A stretch of 64,000 nucleotides of DNA from Hydromicrobium sp964415365 (GTDB lineage Bacteria > Actinomycetota > Humimicrobiia > Humimicrobiales > Humimicrobiaceae), in NCBI GenBank assembly GCA_964415365.1, contig CAYPYW010000011.1, positions 1 to 64,000 on the forward strand, written 5' to 3'. Made by a program: the position numbers and the translations under genes. Below the pieces are notes generated by a model. It saw nothing but the letters and a program-made list of their open reading frames with translations, had not been told where the DNA came from and ran no database searches. How positions within the stretch are numbered: the first letter of the stretch is position 1; each line of letters starts with the position of its first letter. Below are positions 50,122-58,936 of the stretch, one piece after another.

Positions 50122-50733
50122 TTAAATACCTCCACAAATATTATTCCAAATCTTAGCTGTATCAGGATGTAAAAACTTATCTCTCTTTATAATATACATT
50201 ATATTATTTTTATAAACCTCTAATAAGCATAAATTTATATTTTCTAAAGCAAGGCTCCTGAGATTCTCTACACCATTATAGCTCCTGAGCTTTTCAACTT
50301 TATCAGCAACAAATAAAATCTTATCCATAAGACTCATATCACAATACCCAATAGTATGAAATTTAATCGCTTTCAGTATCTTCTGATTGGAAATATTAAA
50401 ATCTCTTCGAACCAAATATTCACCCACAAAACTATGTAATAATGGCGGGCAGTTTAATTCAAAACTACCAACTTCAAAATTATTTTCCTTTGCTATTTTT
50501 ACTAAATCTTCATAACTGAATATTTTACCGTAATCATGCAGGATACAGGCAACGCCCAGGTCAAAAAATTCTATATCAGATAAATATTTCTGTGCGATAG
50601 CACCTGCACACTCCAGAGTGTTAATAGAATGCTGGTATAATAAAGCAGGCATAACATTTTTGATCTTTCCAGCCAGTTCCCCAATATGCTCTTTTTGATC
50701 TTCAGTTAATGAAAAGTCATTTATAAAGTCCAT
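50122..50733 (-). CDS. yqeK: HD-domain hydrolase YqeK (diadenosine tetraphosphatase)
   Basis: 203 aa. 'Tyr-Gln-His-Ser-Ile-Asn-Thr' near residue 35 and 'Cys-Ile-Leu-His-Asp-Tyr-Gly-Lys' near 66 give the HD-domain metal ligands, with a distal 'Ile-Lys-Phe-His-Thr-Ile-Gly' His and the late 'Val-Ala-Asp-Lys-Val-Glu' Asp. YqeK enzymes split Ap4A to two ADP. It overlaps nadD by 17 bp, the usual pairing. The stop is 2 bp from the LCP start codon. Confidence 0.92.
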   Translation of the reverse strand: MDFINDFSLTEDQKEHIGELAGKIKNVMPALLYQHSINTLECAGAIAQKYLSDIEFFDLGVACILHDYGKIFSYEDLVKIAKENNFEVGSFELNCPPLLHSFVGEYLVRRDFNISNQKILKAIKFHTIGYCDMSLMDKILFVADKVEKLRSYNGVENLRSLALENINLCLLEVYKNNIMYIIKRDKFLHPDTAKIWNNICGGI

Positions 50734-51352
50734 GTTTTAATATATAGTTACTAACCCCCTCGGGAAGTAGATAATCTATTGGCCTATTATGCCTTATCCT
50801 GTTTCTTATATCAGTTGAAGAGATAGAAAGAGCAGGTATCTCCATTATATATATTTTCTTATCAGCAGTTTCAGTATTATTAAAAAGTCTTTTTCTCAAA
50901 TCTTCTATTCGAGACAGATCATATCCGGGTCTGGTTGCTGCTATAAATTTACAAAGCAACACTATTTCATCAGTATTCTTCCAGGTAAGTATCTCTAAAA
51001 TGGCATCAGCGCCCGTTATAAAATACAGCATTGAATCTCTGCCATATATTCTTTTAAGCTGCCGGACCGTATCTATGGTATATGATTTACCGCTTCTGTC
51101 TATTTCCATCCTTGAAACAAAAAAATTACTATTCGAAGAAGTAGCAATGACGGTCATTATATACCTGTCTTCAGCACTGGCTACTTCATTTTCAATTTTG
51201 TGCGGCGGATCGCCAGTAGGTATAAAAACTACCATATCCAATTTAAACTGACTTAATGCTTCCTGTGCAGTGACCAAATGACCATTATGGATAGGATTAA
51301 ACGTTCCCCCCATAATTCCAATCTTTTTGTAGGATTTAATATCTTTTCCCAT
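50717..51352 (-). CDS. nadD: Nicotinate-nucleotide adenylyltransferase
   Basis: 211 aa. 'Gly-Gly-Thr-Phe-Asn-Pro-Ile-His-Asn-Gly-His' near residue 15 is the nucleotidyltransferase (T/H)xGH signature, and 'Ile-Ser-Ser-Thr-Asp-Ile-Arg-Asn-Arg' near 175 is the second signature. It adenylates nicotinate mononucleotide in NAD synthesis. It lies 1 bp after proA and overlaps yqeK. Confidence 0.96.
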   Translation of the reverse strand: MGKDIKSYKKIGIMGGTFNPIHNGHLVTAQEALSQFKLDMVVFIPTGDPPHKIENEVASAEDRYIMTVIATSSNSNFFVSRMEIDRSGKSYTIDTVRQLKRIYGRDSMLYFITGADAILEILTWKNTDEIVLLCKFIAATRPGYDLSRIEDLRKRLFNNTETADKKIYIMEIPALSISSTDIRNRIRHNRPIDYLLPEGVSNYILKHGLYK

Positions 51353-51353
51353 T

Positions 51354-52610
51354 TTATTCCCTTACCTGGCCCTGACCCAATACTATAAATTTATTAGTAG
51401 TAAGTTCTCTTAATCCCATAGGACCTCGCCAGTGAAGCTTCTGGGTACTTATACCGATCTCAGCACCCAACCCGAACTGCTCACCATCTGTAAATCTAGT
51501 AGAAGCATTTACAAAAACGGCTGCAGAATCTATCTCTCTGGTAAAATAAACAGAATTCCGGTAATTTGATGTTATTATGGTCTCAGTATGATGGGAACCA
51601 TACTTGTTTATATGCTCCACTACTTCTTCAATACTGTCAACCACCTTAACTGCCATTTTGTAATCCAAATATTCCTCATACCAGTCTTCTTCAGAAGCCA
51701 ACTCCATAGATGGATATATATCTTTAGATATACGGCATCCCAGAAGCTTTACATTCTTTTCTTCAAGTTTTTTAAGCACTGCAGGTAGTACTTTTTCAGC
51801 AATATCTTTATGCACCAGTAATTTTTCAGCTGCATTACACACACTTGGCCTTTGTGTCTTCGCATTTATTACTATCCCTGTGATCATATCCATACTGATA
51901 CCATCCAGCACATTGTCTATATACACATGGCAGTTCCCAATCCCGGTTTCAATCACTGGTACCTTAGAATTCTCCACCACACTATCAATTAAACTCTTGC
52001 CGCCCCTTGGAATAAGAATGTCTATATATTGCCGTAACTGCATCAATTTGACTGCATCTTCTCTATCAGTAGAAGGAATAATCTGTATGATGCTTTCCGG
52101 AAAATCATTATCTTTTAGTGCTCTACCCATTACCTGTACTAATTTTTTATTGGTATTAATCGCATGGGAGCTTCCCCTTAAAACAATACAATTCCCTGCT
52201 TTAATACATAAAACCGTTGCATCTATAGTAACATCAGGCCTGGCTTCATATATTATTCCGACAACTCCCAGAGGTACTCTTATGTTTTTTAGAATCAAAC
52301 CATTAGGGAGATTATAACCAAAAATTACTTCCCCCACAGGATCAGTGAATTCAATAACCTTGTCTATGCTCTCCGCTTTTTTTTCTATTCTTTTTTTATC
52401 CAGTTTCAACCTATCCAGTAAGCTTTCAGATACTCCTTCCTGTCTGGATACCTCCATATCTTTTTCATTTTCTTCTATAATCTCCTCTGCACCAGCGATA
52501 AGGTGTTTTGAAATATCGGATAGTATTTTATTTTTAATTTTCGTGCTGGCGTTTGAGATAAATTTTGTACTTTCTTTTGCCTTTTTTGCTACTTCTAATA
52601 CTGTATCCAT
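51354..52610 (-). CDS. proA: Gamma-glutamyl phosphate reductase
   Basis: 418 aa, standard length. It reduces glutamyl-5-phosphate to the semialdehyde in proline synthesis. The nucleophilic Cys is in 'Gln-Arg-Pro-Ser-Val-Cys-Asn-Ala-Ala-Glu' near residue 257. 'Gly-Val-Val-Gly-Ile-Ile-Tyr-Glu-Ala-Arg-Pro-Asp-Val' near 115-127 and the late 'Gly-Ala-Glu-Ile-Gly-Ile-Ser-Thr-Gln' are typical. It follows proB by 47 bp. Confidence 0.97.
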   Translation of the reverse strand: MDTVLEVAKKAKESTKFISNASTKIKNKILSDISKHLIAGAEEIIEENEKDMEVSRQEGVSESLLDRLKLDKKRIEKKAESIDKVIEFTDPVGEVIFGYNLPNGLILKNIRVPLGVVGIIYEARPDVTIDATVLCIKAGNCIVLRGSSHAINTNKKLVQVMGRALKDNDFPESIIQIIPSTDREDAVKLMQLRQYIDILIPRGGKSLIDSVVENSKVPVIETGIGNCHVYIDNVLDGISMDMITGIVINAKTQRPSVCNAAEKLLVHKDIAEKVLPAVLKKLEEKNVKLLGCRISKDIYPSMELASEEDWYEEYLDYKMAVKVVDSIEEVVEHINKYGSHHTETIITSNYRNSVYFTREIDSAAVFVNASTRFTDGEQFGLGAEIGISTQKLHWRGPMGLRELTTNKFIVLGQGQVRE

Positions 52611-52657
52611 TAATCCCTCCGGTTTTAGTTATTATAACACAAAACAGCTGACGAAAA

Positions 52658-53794
52658 TCATTCATTAAAAACTACCAGACAATCCCTGTGGATTACTTCA
52701 TTACACATAGAAGCATTGAATTCAGACAGAATCTCCTTTTTATTTTTACCTTTTATTTTTCTTATATCTTCACTTGAATAGCTGCTGATTCCCTTGGCAA
52801 TCAATTTACTGTCAAGCGAAAATACCTGTAAAGTATCACCTTTATTGAACTTTCCATCAACCTTTACTACACCAACTGCCAGTATGCTCTTGCCTTTATC
52901 CAGTACAGCTTCTTCTGCTCCCCTGTCAATAACTATAGTGCCTTTGGTTTTCTTTCCAAAGGCTATCCATTTCTTTACACTCTTTACCTTTTTCTCAGTC
53001 TGAGGAGCAAAGAAAGTTCCTACATCATCACCGGCAATAATTCTATTTAAAACATTTTTCCTTCCACTGTTTGCAATTATTGTTTTTATACCTGAAAAAG
53101 AGCAGATTTTAGCAGCCTTTATTTTGGATTCCATCCCACCGATACCATAAGTTGAACCAATCCCACCTGCCGCACTTTCGATATCTTTATTTATCTTACC
53201 TATATATGAAAGCATCTTCGCATCTCTATAAATCCTTGGGTCTTTATTGTACACTCCATCAATATCAGTCAAAATTATCAAAATATCCGCTTCTGCCAGA
53301 ATTGCAACCAGAGAAGCCAGCTGGTCGTTATCTCCAAATTTTATTTCATCTACAGCCACGCTGTCATTTTCATTAATCACAGGAATAATACTTAAACCAA
53401 TCAAATTTTTTATGGTATTTTTTATGTTGAGATACTGTTCTCTCCTGGTAGTATCCTCATGAGTCAATAGTATCTGACCTATCTTCAAATCATTTGTTAA
53501 AAATAAATCACCATAAAAACTCATGAGCCTCACCTGTCCCACAGACGCAGCTGCCTGGAGCATAGTTATATCTTCCGGCTTCTTCTTGATATTTAAACTC
53601 TCCAGACCAACTGCAATAGCCCCACTGGTAACTATTATCACTTCCATTCCCATTTTAGCCAGAGAGCTGACTTCATCTACAAATTTTTTCATACTAACCT
53701 TATCCAACCTGCCCGCTTTCGAAGTAAGACTGCTGGAACCTATTTTTATAACTATTCTTTTAACATCCTTAAGATATTTTCTTCTGTCTTCCAT
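52658..53794 (-). CDS. proB: Glutamate 5-kinase with PUA domain
   Basis: 378 aa. The amino-acid kinase domain (about 1-265) has 'Val-Ile-Lys-Ile-Gly-Ser-Ser-Ser-Leu' at the ATP site, 'Val-Thr-Ser-Gly-Ala-Ile-Ala-Val-Gly' and 'Asn-Glu-Asn-Asp-Ser-Val'. Residues about 285-365 are a PUA domain, the full-length bacterial form. It phosphorylates glutamate and is normally the proline-feedback point. It sits between obgE and proA, as in many Gram-positive-type genomes. Confidence 0.97.
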   Translation of the reverse strand: MEDRRKYLKDVKRIVIKIGSSSLTSKAGRLDKVSMKKFVDEVSSLAKMGMEVIIVTSGAIAVGLESLNIKKKPEDITMLQAAASVGQVRLMSFYGDLFLTNDLKIGQILLTHEDTTRREQYLNIKNTIKNLIGLSIIPVINENDSVAVDEIKFGDNDQLASLVAILAEADILIILTDIDGVYNKDPRIYRDAKMLSYIGKINKDIESAAGGIGSTYGIGGMESKIKAAKICSFSGIKTIIANSGRKNVLNRIIAGDDVGTFFAPQTEKKVKSVKKWIAFGKKTKGTIVIDRGAEEAVLDKGKSILAVGVVKVDGKFNKGDTLQVFSLDSKLIAKGISSYSSEDIRKIKGKNKKEILSEFNASMCNEVIHRDCLVVFNE

Positions 53795-53815
53795 TTATTA
53801 CCCCGTAAGTAAAAT

Positions 53816-55123
53816 TCACTCAAGCAGTGAAAAAACAAGCTTTCCAATAATTACAGTACTTCCTTCCTTAATACCCATTTTTTTTAGCTTATCTGCAATT
53901 CCAATTTTACTCAGTCTGTATTTCAAATAATCCAGGGCTTCTTCATTTTCCAGATCGGTCATAGCTACCATTCTTTCTAATTTTTTATTCTTAACAGTAT
54001 ATTCATTATTGTTTTTTTCAATTTCAATTTCTTCCATCTCCAAGCTTCTTTTGTCCAGGCCATAGACTTTCGTTATCCCCTCTTCTTGAGACTCTGCACT
54101 TTTATTTTTCCGGAATTCTTCTCTGTATTTCTCCACTTTTTTATATAAATTCCAGACTAACTCATCAAGACCCTGACCTGTAATTGCCGATACTGGAAAA
54201 ACACTTTTACCACTCTTATTCTCAAGAGTTTTTTTAATCTCATTTAACTTATCAACATCTGCAATCAAATCAATCTTATTTATCAAAACTATATAATCTT
54301 TCTTATATACATCAATATTATATAGCCTTATCTCCTCTCTTAAAACATTAAAAGTTTCAATAATATCCTCTGCCTCATCTATAATCCTCTGCCCGTCCAG
54401 AACTATTGCCAGCACCACAGATCTGGTTATATGTCTTAAAAATTTATCCCCAAGACCTACTCCCTCATGTGCACCTTTTATCAGCCCCGGGACATCAGTA
54501 ACCACAAAGTTGTCTTCATCCACAGTTACCACGCCCAGATTCGGAGTTAAAGTAGTAAAGGGGTAATCAGCTATTTTCGGCCTTGCTGCTGATATACGAC
54601 TGATTATGGTAGATTTACCAGAATTGGGAAACCCGACCAACGCCACATCTGCTACCAGCCTGAGTTCCAGGTCAATCCAGAAATCTTCTGTTTTTTCTCC
54701 TATTTCCGCAAATGCAGGGAATCTTCTTTCTGCAGACACAAAACTCGAATTTCCTCTGCCGCTTATTCCACCTCTAGCTATAACAATCTTATCTCCGGGA
54801 CTATTCAGATCAGTGATCATGCATCCTTTTTTATCTTTGATAATAGTTCCTACAGGTACCTTTATAGTTAAATCCATTCCAGCTTTGCCATTTCTGTTAT
54901 TTGGTTCCCCGTTTTTACCGTTTTCAGCTTTAAAATGTATTTTCTTTTTAAACCCATACAAAGTGCTCAGATCCCCGGTGGCTTCTACTATTACGTCCCC
55001 ACCTTTCCCTCCGCTTCCTCCACTGGGAATTTTTTTACTCCCGCTTCTCACATTGAAAAAGGTAACCATACCATTCCCACCGTTTCCTGATTTTATATTG
55101 ATTTTTGCTTCGTCTAAAAACAT
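53816..55123 (-). CDS. obgE: Obg-family GTPase
   Basis: 435 aa. The glycine-rich Obg fold (1-157: 'Gly-Asn-Gly-Gly-Asn-Gly-Met-Val', 'Gly-Gly-Lys-Gly-Gly-Asp-Val') is followed by the GTPase domain ('Gly-Phe-Pro-Asn-Ser-Gly-Lys-Ser-Thr', 'Asp-Val-Pro-Gly-Leu-Ile', 'Asn-Lys-Ile-Asp'). A C-terminal OCT domain ('Leu-Lys-Lys-Met-Gly-Ile-Lys-Glu-Gly-Ser-Thr-Val-Ile-Ile-Gly') completes it. It acts in 50S maturation and the stringent response. It is 21 bp ahead of proB. The adjacent rpmA-rplU pair has been separated from it here by four inserted genes. Confidence 0.96.
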   Translation of the reverse strand: MFLDEAKINIKSGNGGNGMVTFFNVRSGSKKIPSGGSGGKGGDVIVEATGDLSTLYGFKKKIHFKAENGKNGEPNNRNGKAGMDLTIKVPVGTIIKDKKGCMITDLNSPGDKIVIARGGISGRGNSSFVSAERRFPAFAEIGEKTEDFWIDLELRLVADVALVGFPNSGKSTIISRISAARPKIADYPFTTLTPNLGVVTVDEDNFVVTDVPGLIKGAHEGVGLGDKFLRHITRSVVLAIVLDGQRIIDEAEDIIETFNVLREEIRLYNIDVYKKDYIVLINKIDLIADVDKLNEIKKTLENKSGKSVFPVSAITGQGLDELVWNLYKKVEKYREEFRKNKSAESQEEGITKVYGLDKRSLEMEEIEIEKNNNEYTVKNKKLERMVAMTDLENEEALDYLKYRLSKIGIADKLKKMGIKEGSTVIIGKLVFSLLE

Positions 55124-55171
55124 AACTATCCTAAAAATAAATCGGATTCCAGGAATTATTCAAAGGCTATA

Positions 55172-56191
55172 TTACACCAGTTTAAAAACTGCTTTATATA
55201 TTTTTCTCTGCAGCATCAGGTCGAGGCCATTTTTAAAATCTGAAAGCGGCATTGCTTCCGATATCAGAGGAGATAGATTTATTTCTTTACCGGCTATAAT
55301 ATCATAAGCGCGCTTTAGCGTTTCAGGAGTAGCCGAATAAGAACTCATTATGGTTAGTTCCCTTTTGTACACATTTTCAAAATTGACCTCGAATCTACTC
55401 CCCTTTCCTGATGCTCCAAAAATATTAACCGTTCCGCCATCCCTCAGATACGAAAGAGCTTCACACATGGTATCTTTATTCGTTACAGTAAGTATAGCAA
55501 TATCGACACCTATGGTTGAGATATTTTTAATCTCGCGGATTACATCCTGGTTTGATGGGTTTATGATATATTCTGCCCCCATCACACTTGCCAGAGATAA
55601 CCGCTCACCATCCACGTCAATGGCTATAACCCTCCCCCCTGATAATTTAATCAACTGGATAAATAACATTCCTATGATCCCGGTTCCCACTACAGAAAAT
55701 ATATCGTTTTTACAGAATACGACCTTATCAATAGCCCTGATGCAGCAGGCCAGAGGTTCCACAAACAACGCTTCCATAAGATTGAAGTCCGGCGGGATTT
55801 TAAAAGTAGTATACTTGATATGTTCCTTTGACAGCCTTATATACTGGCAGAATGAACCCGGATATATATTTGTTTCTTTAAAATGCCTGCACATCGAATG
55901 GTTACCATGTAAACAGTAATGGCACTGGTAACATGGTATATGGTGAGCTGTCACTACTATGTCACCTGCTTTGAATCCGGTTACATCCTTTCCGGTCTTT
56001 ACAACTCTTCCTACAACCTCATGCCCAAAAACCGCCGGTTTTTTTACTGCAGGATCAAATATCTTTACGATATCAGAGCCACACAGGCCTGTGTATATCA
56101 TCTCTATCAACATCTCATCTTCCTGTATGTCCGGCTTGTCTATCTCTTCCAGTTTAAACTCATTTTGATTGTAGCAAAGTAAAGCTTTCAT
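55172..56191 (-). CDS. Zinc-dependent medium-chain alcohol/polyol dehydrogenase
   Basis: 339 aa. GroES-like domain with 'Cys-Gly-Ser-Asp' (catalytic zinc Cys) and 'Phe-Gly-His-Glu-Val-Val-Gly' (zinc His-Glu). The structural zinc loop has 'Cys-Tyr-Gln-Cys-His-Tyr-Cys' plus a later Cys. The Rossmann domain has 'Val-Gly-Thr-Gly-Ile-Ile-Gly-Met' and then an Asp at the end of beta-2 ('Ile-Asp-Val-Asp'), suggesting NAD preference. Sorbitol- or threonine-dehydrogenase-like; the substrate is unknown. It is a diverged copy of the next gene, 5 bp away, and the pair looks inserted between obgE and rpmA. Confidence 0.88.
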   Translation of the reverse strand: MKALLCYNQNEFKLEEIDKPDIQEDEMLIEMIYTGLCGSDIVKIFDPAVKKPAVFGHEVVGRVVKTGKDVTGFKAGDIVVTAHHIPCYQCHYCLHGNHSMCRHFKETNIYPGSFCQYIRLSKEHIKYTTFKIPPDFNLMEALFVEPLACCIRAIDKVVFCKNDIFSVVGTGIIGMLFIQLIKLSGGRVIAIDVDGERLSLASVMGAEYIINPSNQDVIREIKNISTIGVDIAILTVTNKDTMCEALSYLRDGGTVNIFGASGKGSRFEVNFENVYKRELTIMSSYSATPETLKRAYDIIAGKEINLSPLISEAMPLSDFKNGLDLMLQRKIYKAVFKLV

Positions 56192-56196
56192 AATGT

Positions 56197-57234
56197 TCAG
56201 GTCACAATATTGTACTTTATACCCTTCTGCTGACCCATAAGCTCAAGCGCGTTTACCAGTTTTTCGAGAGGCATATCAGCAGTTATAAATTTAATTGCAT
56301 CAATTTGTTTTGAAGTTATCAGGTCAAATGCCTTTTTTACATAATACGGAGCATGATGATATACTCCCTTTATAGTAAGTTCTGAGTAGTGAAGTAGCCT
56401 TGTGTCTATATTAATAGAAGTACCTGGCATACAACCTCCAAACAGATTTATAATTGCTCCTTTCCTGCCCATAAGTATAGCCATTTCCCATACCCTGGGA
56501 ATCCCGGTAGCATCAATTGCCACATCTACTCCCCTTCCTCCTTTAGTCAGACTTTTTACCGCCTGTACCTGGTCATTTACTCTGGAACTATTAATTATAT
56601 GATCTGCCCCGAACTCCCTGGCATACTCCAGTCTCTCATCTGATAAATCCACAGATATTACGATTGCACCCTTTAGTTTAACCAAGACTACAAACATAAG
56701 CCCTATGGGACCCATACCGTTGATCACTACTGTATCACCTTTATTAATATCAGACTGCTCTACGCCATGCACTACACAGGCAAGTGGTTCTAACAATGCA
56801 GCTTCCTTGTAATCTATCTCCCCCGGTATCCTATACGTATTTTTTTTCAATATATTTGATGGTATTCTTATATATTCTGCGTATGCACCGTTATTATATT
56901 CCAGATTCTCACAAAGAGAATGTCTTCCCAGTTTACAGTAATAACACTCATAACAGGGAACACTATTTACCGCTACTACCCTGTCTCCTACTTTAAAATC
57001 ATCTACTTTGCTTCCTGTTTCTACAATATCACCAGCCCATTCATGGCCAAAAACTGAAGCTTTTTTTATCATAGTAGGATGACCTCTTTTATATGTCTTC
57101 AAATCTGAACCGCAGGTAAGAGCACTTTTTATCCTAACCAGTGCTTCGTCATTTCCTATCTCTGGTATATCTATATCTTCATATCTCACATCTTCCGGTC
57201 CATAGAATAACTGTGCTTTCATTTTACCTTTCAT
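56197..57234 (-). CDS. Zinc-dependent medium-chain alcohol/polyol dehydrogenase
   Basis: 345 aa. 'Thr-Cys-Gly-Ser-Asp', 'Phe-Gly-His-Glu-Trp-Ala-Gly' and the four-Cys structural zinc loop ('Cys-Tyr-Glu-Cys-Tyr-Tyr-Cys' and Cys twelve or so residues on) define the family. The nucleotide site has 'Gly-Met-Gly-Pro-Ile-Gly' and an acidic 'Val-Asp-Leu-Ser-Asp', again NAD-like. It is first of the pair, divergent from the chromate transporter genes, with about 270 bp between. Tandem paralogues like this often act on two related polyols or as subunits of one enzyme, but nothing here decides it. Met5 is an alternative start. Confidence 0.88.
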   Translation of the reverse strand: MKGKMKAQLFYGPEDVRYEDIDIPEIGNDEALVRIKSALTCGSDLKTYKRGHPTMIKKASVFGHEWAGDIVETGSKVDDFKVGDRVVAVNSVPCYECYYCKLGRHSLCENLEYNNGAYAEYIRIPSNILKKNTYRIPGEIDYKEAALLEPLACVVHGVEQSDINKGDTVVINGMGPIGLMFVVLVKLKGAIVISVDLSDERLEYAREFGADHIINSSRVNDQVQAVKSLTKGGRGVDVAIDATGIPRVWEMAILMGRKGAIINLFGGCMPGTSINIDTRLLHYSELTIKGVYHHAPYYVKKAFDLITSKQIDAIKFITADMPLEKLVNALELMGQQKGIKYNIVT

Positions 57235-57505
57235 AAATTATCTCTCACCGAATAGTCCAAAAATCTATTAATTAAATATATTATCTAAATATTACAGAAA
57301 GAATTTACCTAGTCAAGCAATAAAAATTGTTAATTTGCGGATAATGAATAAAATCTTCACATTGGTATGTAATTATTAAAAATTCCATAACTACTAATGA
57401 CACATGTGATAAAATTACTAACAATTTACACGGAATTGAATTAAAAAAAGATTAGTTAGAAAAAAGTATAAAAATTTTCATAATTATTCATTATAATAAG
57501 ACATC

Positions 57506-58057
57506 ATGAAAAAAATATGGATACTATTCTGGACTTTTCTTAAAATAGGAAGTTTTACATTCGGAGGGGGATTTGCCATGATCCCACTAATCGAGCGGGA
57601 GATAGTAGAAAAGAAAAAATGGATTTCCCAAAATGAAATGGTAGATATTTTAACTATTTCTCAATCTTTTCCTGGAGCTGTGGCCATAAACTCGGCTATA
57701 TTCATCGGCCGAAGAATCGGAGGATATTTAGGCGCTTTATCTGCTCTGTTTGGTGTGACAATCCCATCTTTTCTAATTATCATCGCAGTAGCAAAAATAT
57801 TTACATACATTAGTAATATAGAGGTAGTAGAAGCAGCTCTTAAGGGAATAAGTTCTGCTGTAATAGCACTACTAATCGTTGCAGCACTTCGAGTAGGAAA
57901 AGCCAGCATAAAGGATAAAATAAGTCCATTAATAACCATAACAGCTCTTGTATTACTCCTGGGAATAAGGATTCATCCTATATTTGTCGTCATACTGGGG
58001 ATTGCATTGGGCTTAATATTTTATTTGTTCAGGAATATAAGGAAAAAATCAAAATGA
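57506..58057 (+). CDS. chrA: Chromate transporter family protein, first half (short ChrA)
   Basis: 183 aa, one of two half-size CHR proteins encoded in tandem. 'Gly-Ser-Phe-Thr-Phe-Gly-Gly-Gly-Phe-Ala-Met-Ile-Pro-Leu-Ile' near the start and 'Ser-Gln-Ser-Phe-Pro-Gly-Ala-Val-Ala-Ile-Asn' are the family motifs, with about six membrane helices. Short CHR pairs work together in chromate efflux in tested cases, though many probably carry other anions. The start overlaps no RBS; a TATAAT lies only 8 bases before the ATG, so the message may be nearly leaderless. It ends in an ATGA overlap with the next gene. Confidence 0.9.
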   Translation: MKKIWILFWTFLKIGSFTFGGGFAMIPLIEREIVEKKKWISQNEMVDILTISQSFPGAVAINSAIFIGRRIGGYLGALSALFGVTIPSFLIIIAVAKIFTYISNIEVVEAALKGISSAVIALLIVAALRVGKASIKDKISPLITITALVLLLGIRIHPIFVVILGIALGLIFYLFRNIRKKSK

Positions 58058-58650
58058 TTTATCTGGAATTATTAATTACCTTCTCCAAAATAGGATTATT
58101 TTGCTTTGGTGGCGGATACGGTATGATTCCTGTTATTGAAAGAGAAATAGTAGCTCACAATTGGCTTACCAGTCAGGAATTCGTAAATATAATCTCGATT
58201 TCAGAGATGACTCCAGGCCCAATTGCTGTAAACACAGCCACCTTTATTGGGTATAAGGTAGGAGGAATTCCTGGCGGAGTACTTGCTACCATAGGAGTGG
58301 TCCTACCATCGTTCATTTTAATTTTAAGTATCTATCATCTTTTATCTAAATATCAACATCATCAAATAGTGAAAGATATCATTTATGGAATTAGACCGGT
58401 TGTACTGGCATTAATTATACAGGCTACTATATTTGTAGCTCAAAACACTTTATTTAGAGAAGAAATAAGTTATAAAGCTATATTAAATTTTAGCGACGGC
58501 AGTCACTTTTGGGGAATCATTAACCCTACTACTATAGTAATAACGATTGTAAGCCTAATAATATTACTTGTTCCTAAAATACATCCAATCCTGGTAATTT
58601 TGATAGCAGGTGCAGCCGGAGTTATCTCATATTACATAGGTGTGTTATAA
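58054..58650 (+). CDS. chrA: Chromate transporter family protein, second half (short ChrA)
   Basis: 198 aa. 'Gly-Leu-Phe-Cys-Phe-Gly-Gly-Gly-Tyr-Gly-Met-Ile-Pro-Val-Ile' and 'Met-Thr-Pro-Gly-Pro-Ile-Ala-Val-Asn-Thr-Ala-Thr' are the CHR motifs in this half, with about six helices. It overlaps the first half by 4 bp (ATGA), so the two are made together. In the long ChrA form these two units are one polypeptide; here they are separate. It is convergent with rpmA, 16 bp away. Confidence 0.9.
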   Translation: MIYLELLITFSKIGLFCFGGGYGMIPVIEREIVAHNWLTSQEFVNIISISEMTPGPIAVNTATFIGYKVGGIPGGVLATIGVVLPSFILILSIYHLLSKYQHHQIVKDIIYGIRPVVLALIIQATIFVAQNTLFREEISYKAILNFSDGSHFWGIINPTTIVITIVSLIILLVPKIHPILVILIAGAAGVISYYIGVL

Positions 58651-58666
58651 ACAGAGGCGATGATCG

Positions 58667-58918
58667 CTAAGAAATGATGTTCACTACTTTACCTTTTTTG
58701 CTGTTCTTTATAAACTCAACCCTTCCATTAGCTCTGGCAAAAAGGGTATGATCCCGTCCTATGCCAACATTAATGCCCGGCCTGTATCTGGTCCCTCTTT
58801 GTCTTATAATAATATTTCCTGCAGCCACTAACTGGCCTCCAGACTTTTTTATACCCAGAAACTTAGGATTACTATCTCTTCCATTTCTGCTACTTCCTAC
58901 ACCTTTTTTACTAGACAT
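58667..58918 (-). CDS. rpmA: 50S ribosomal protein L27
   Basis: 83 aa. 'Lys-Lys-Gly-Val-Gly-Ser-Ser-Arg-Asn-Gly-Arg-Asp-Ser' and 'Gly-Thr-Arg-Tyr-Arg-Pro-Gly-Ile-Asn-Val-Gly' match L27, which touches the peptidyl-transferase centre with its N-terminal arm. The usual second-residue Ala-His is replaced by Ser-Ser. It follows rplU by 18 bp. Confidence 0.96.
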   Translation of the reverse strand: MSSKKGVGSSRNGRDSNPKFLGIKKSGGQLVAAGNIIIRQRGTRYRPGINVGIGRDHTLFARANGRVEFIKNSKKGKVVNIIS

Positions 58919-58936
58919 AAGTTTCTCCTGTTGCCA

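Noticed and set aside
54606..55307. 233-codon plus-strand frame over obgE and the dehydrogenase gene end
   Set aside because: Pro/Leu-rich translation is the antisense of the glycine-rich Obg domain; no start signal.
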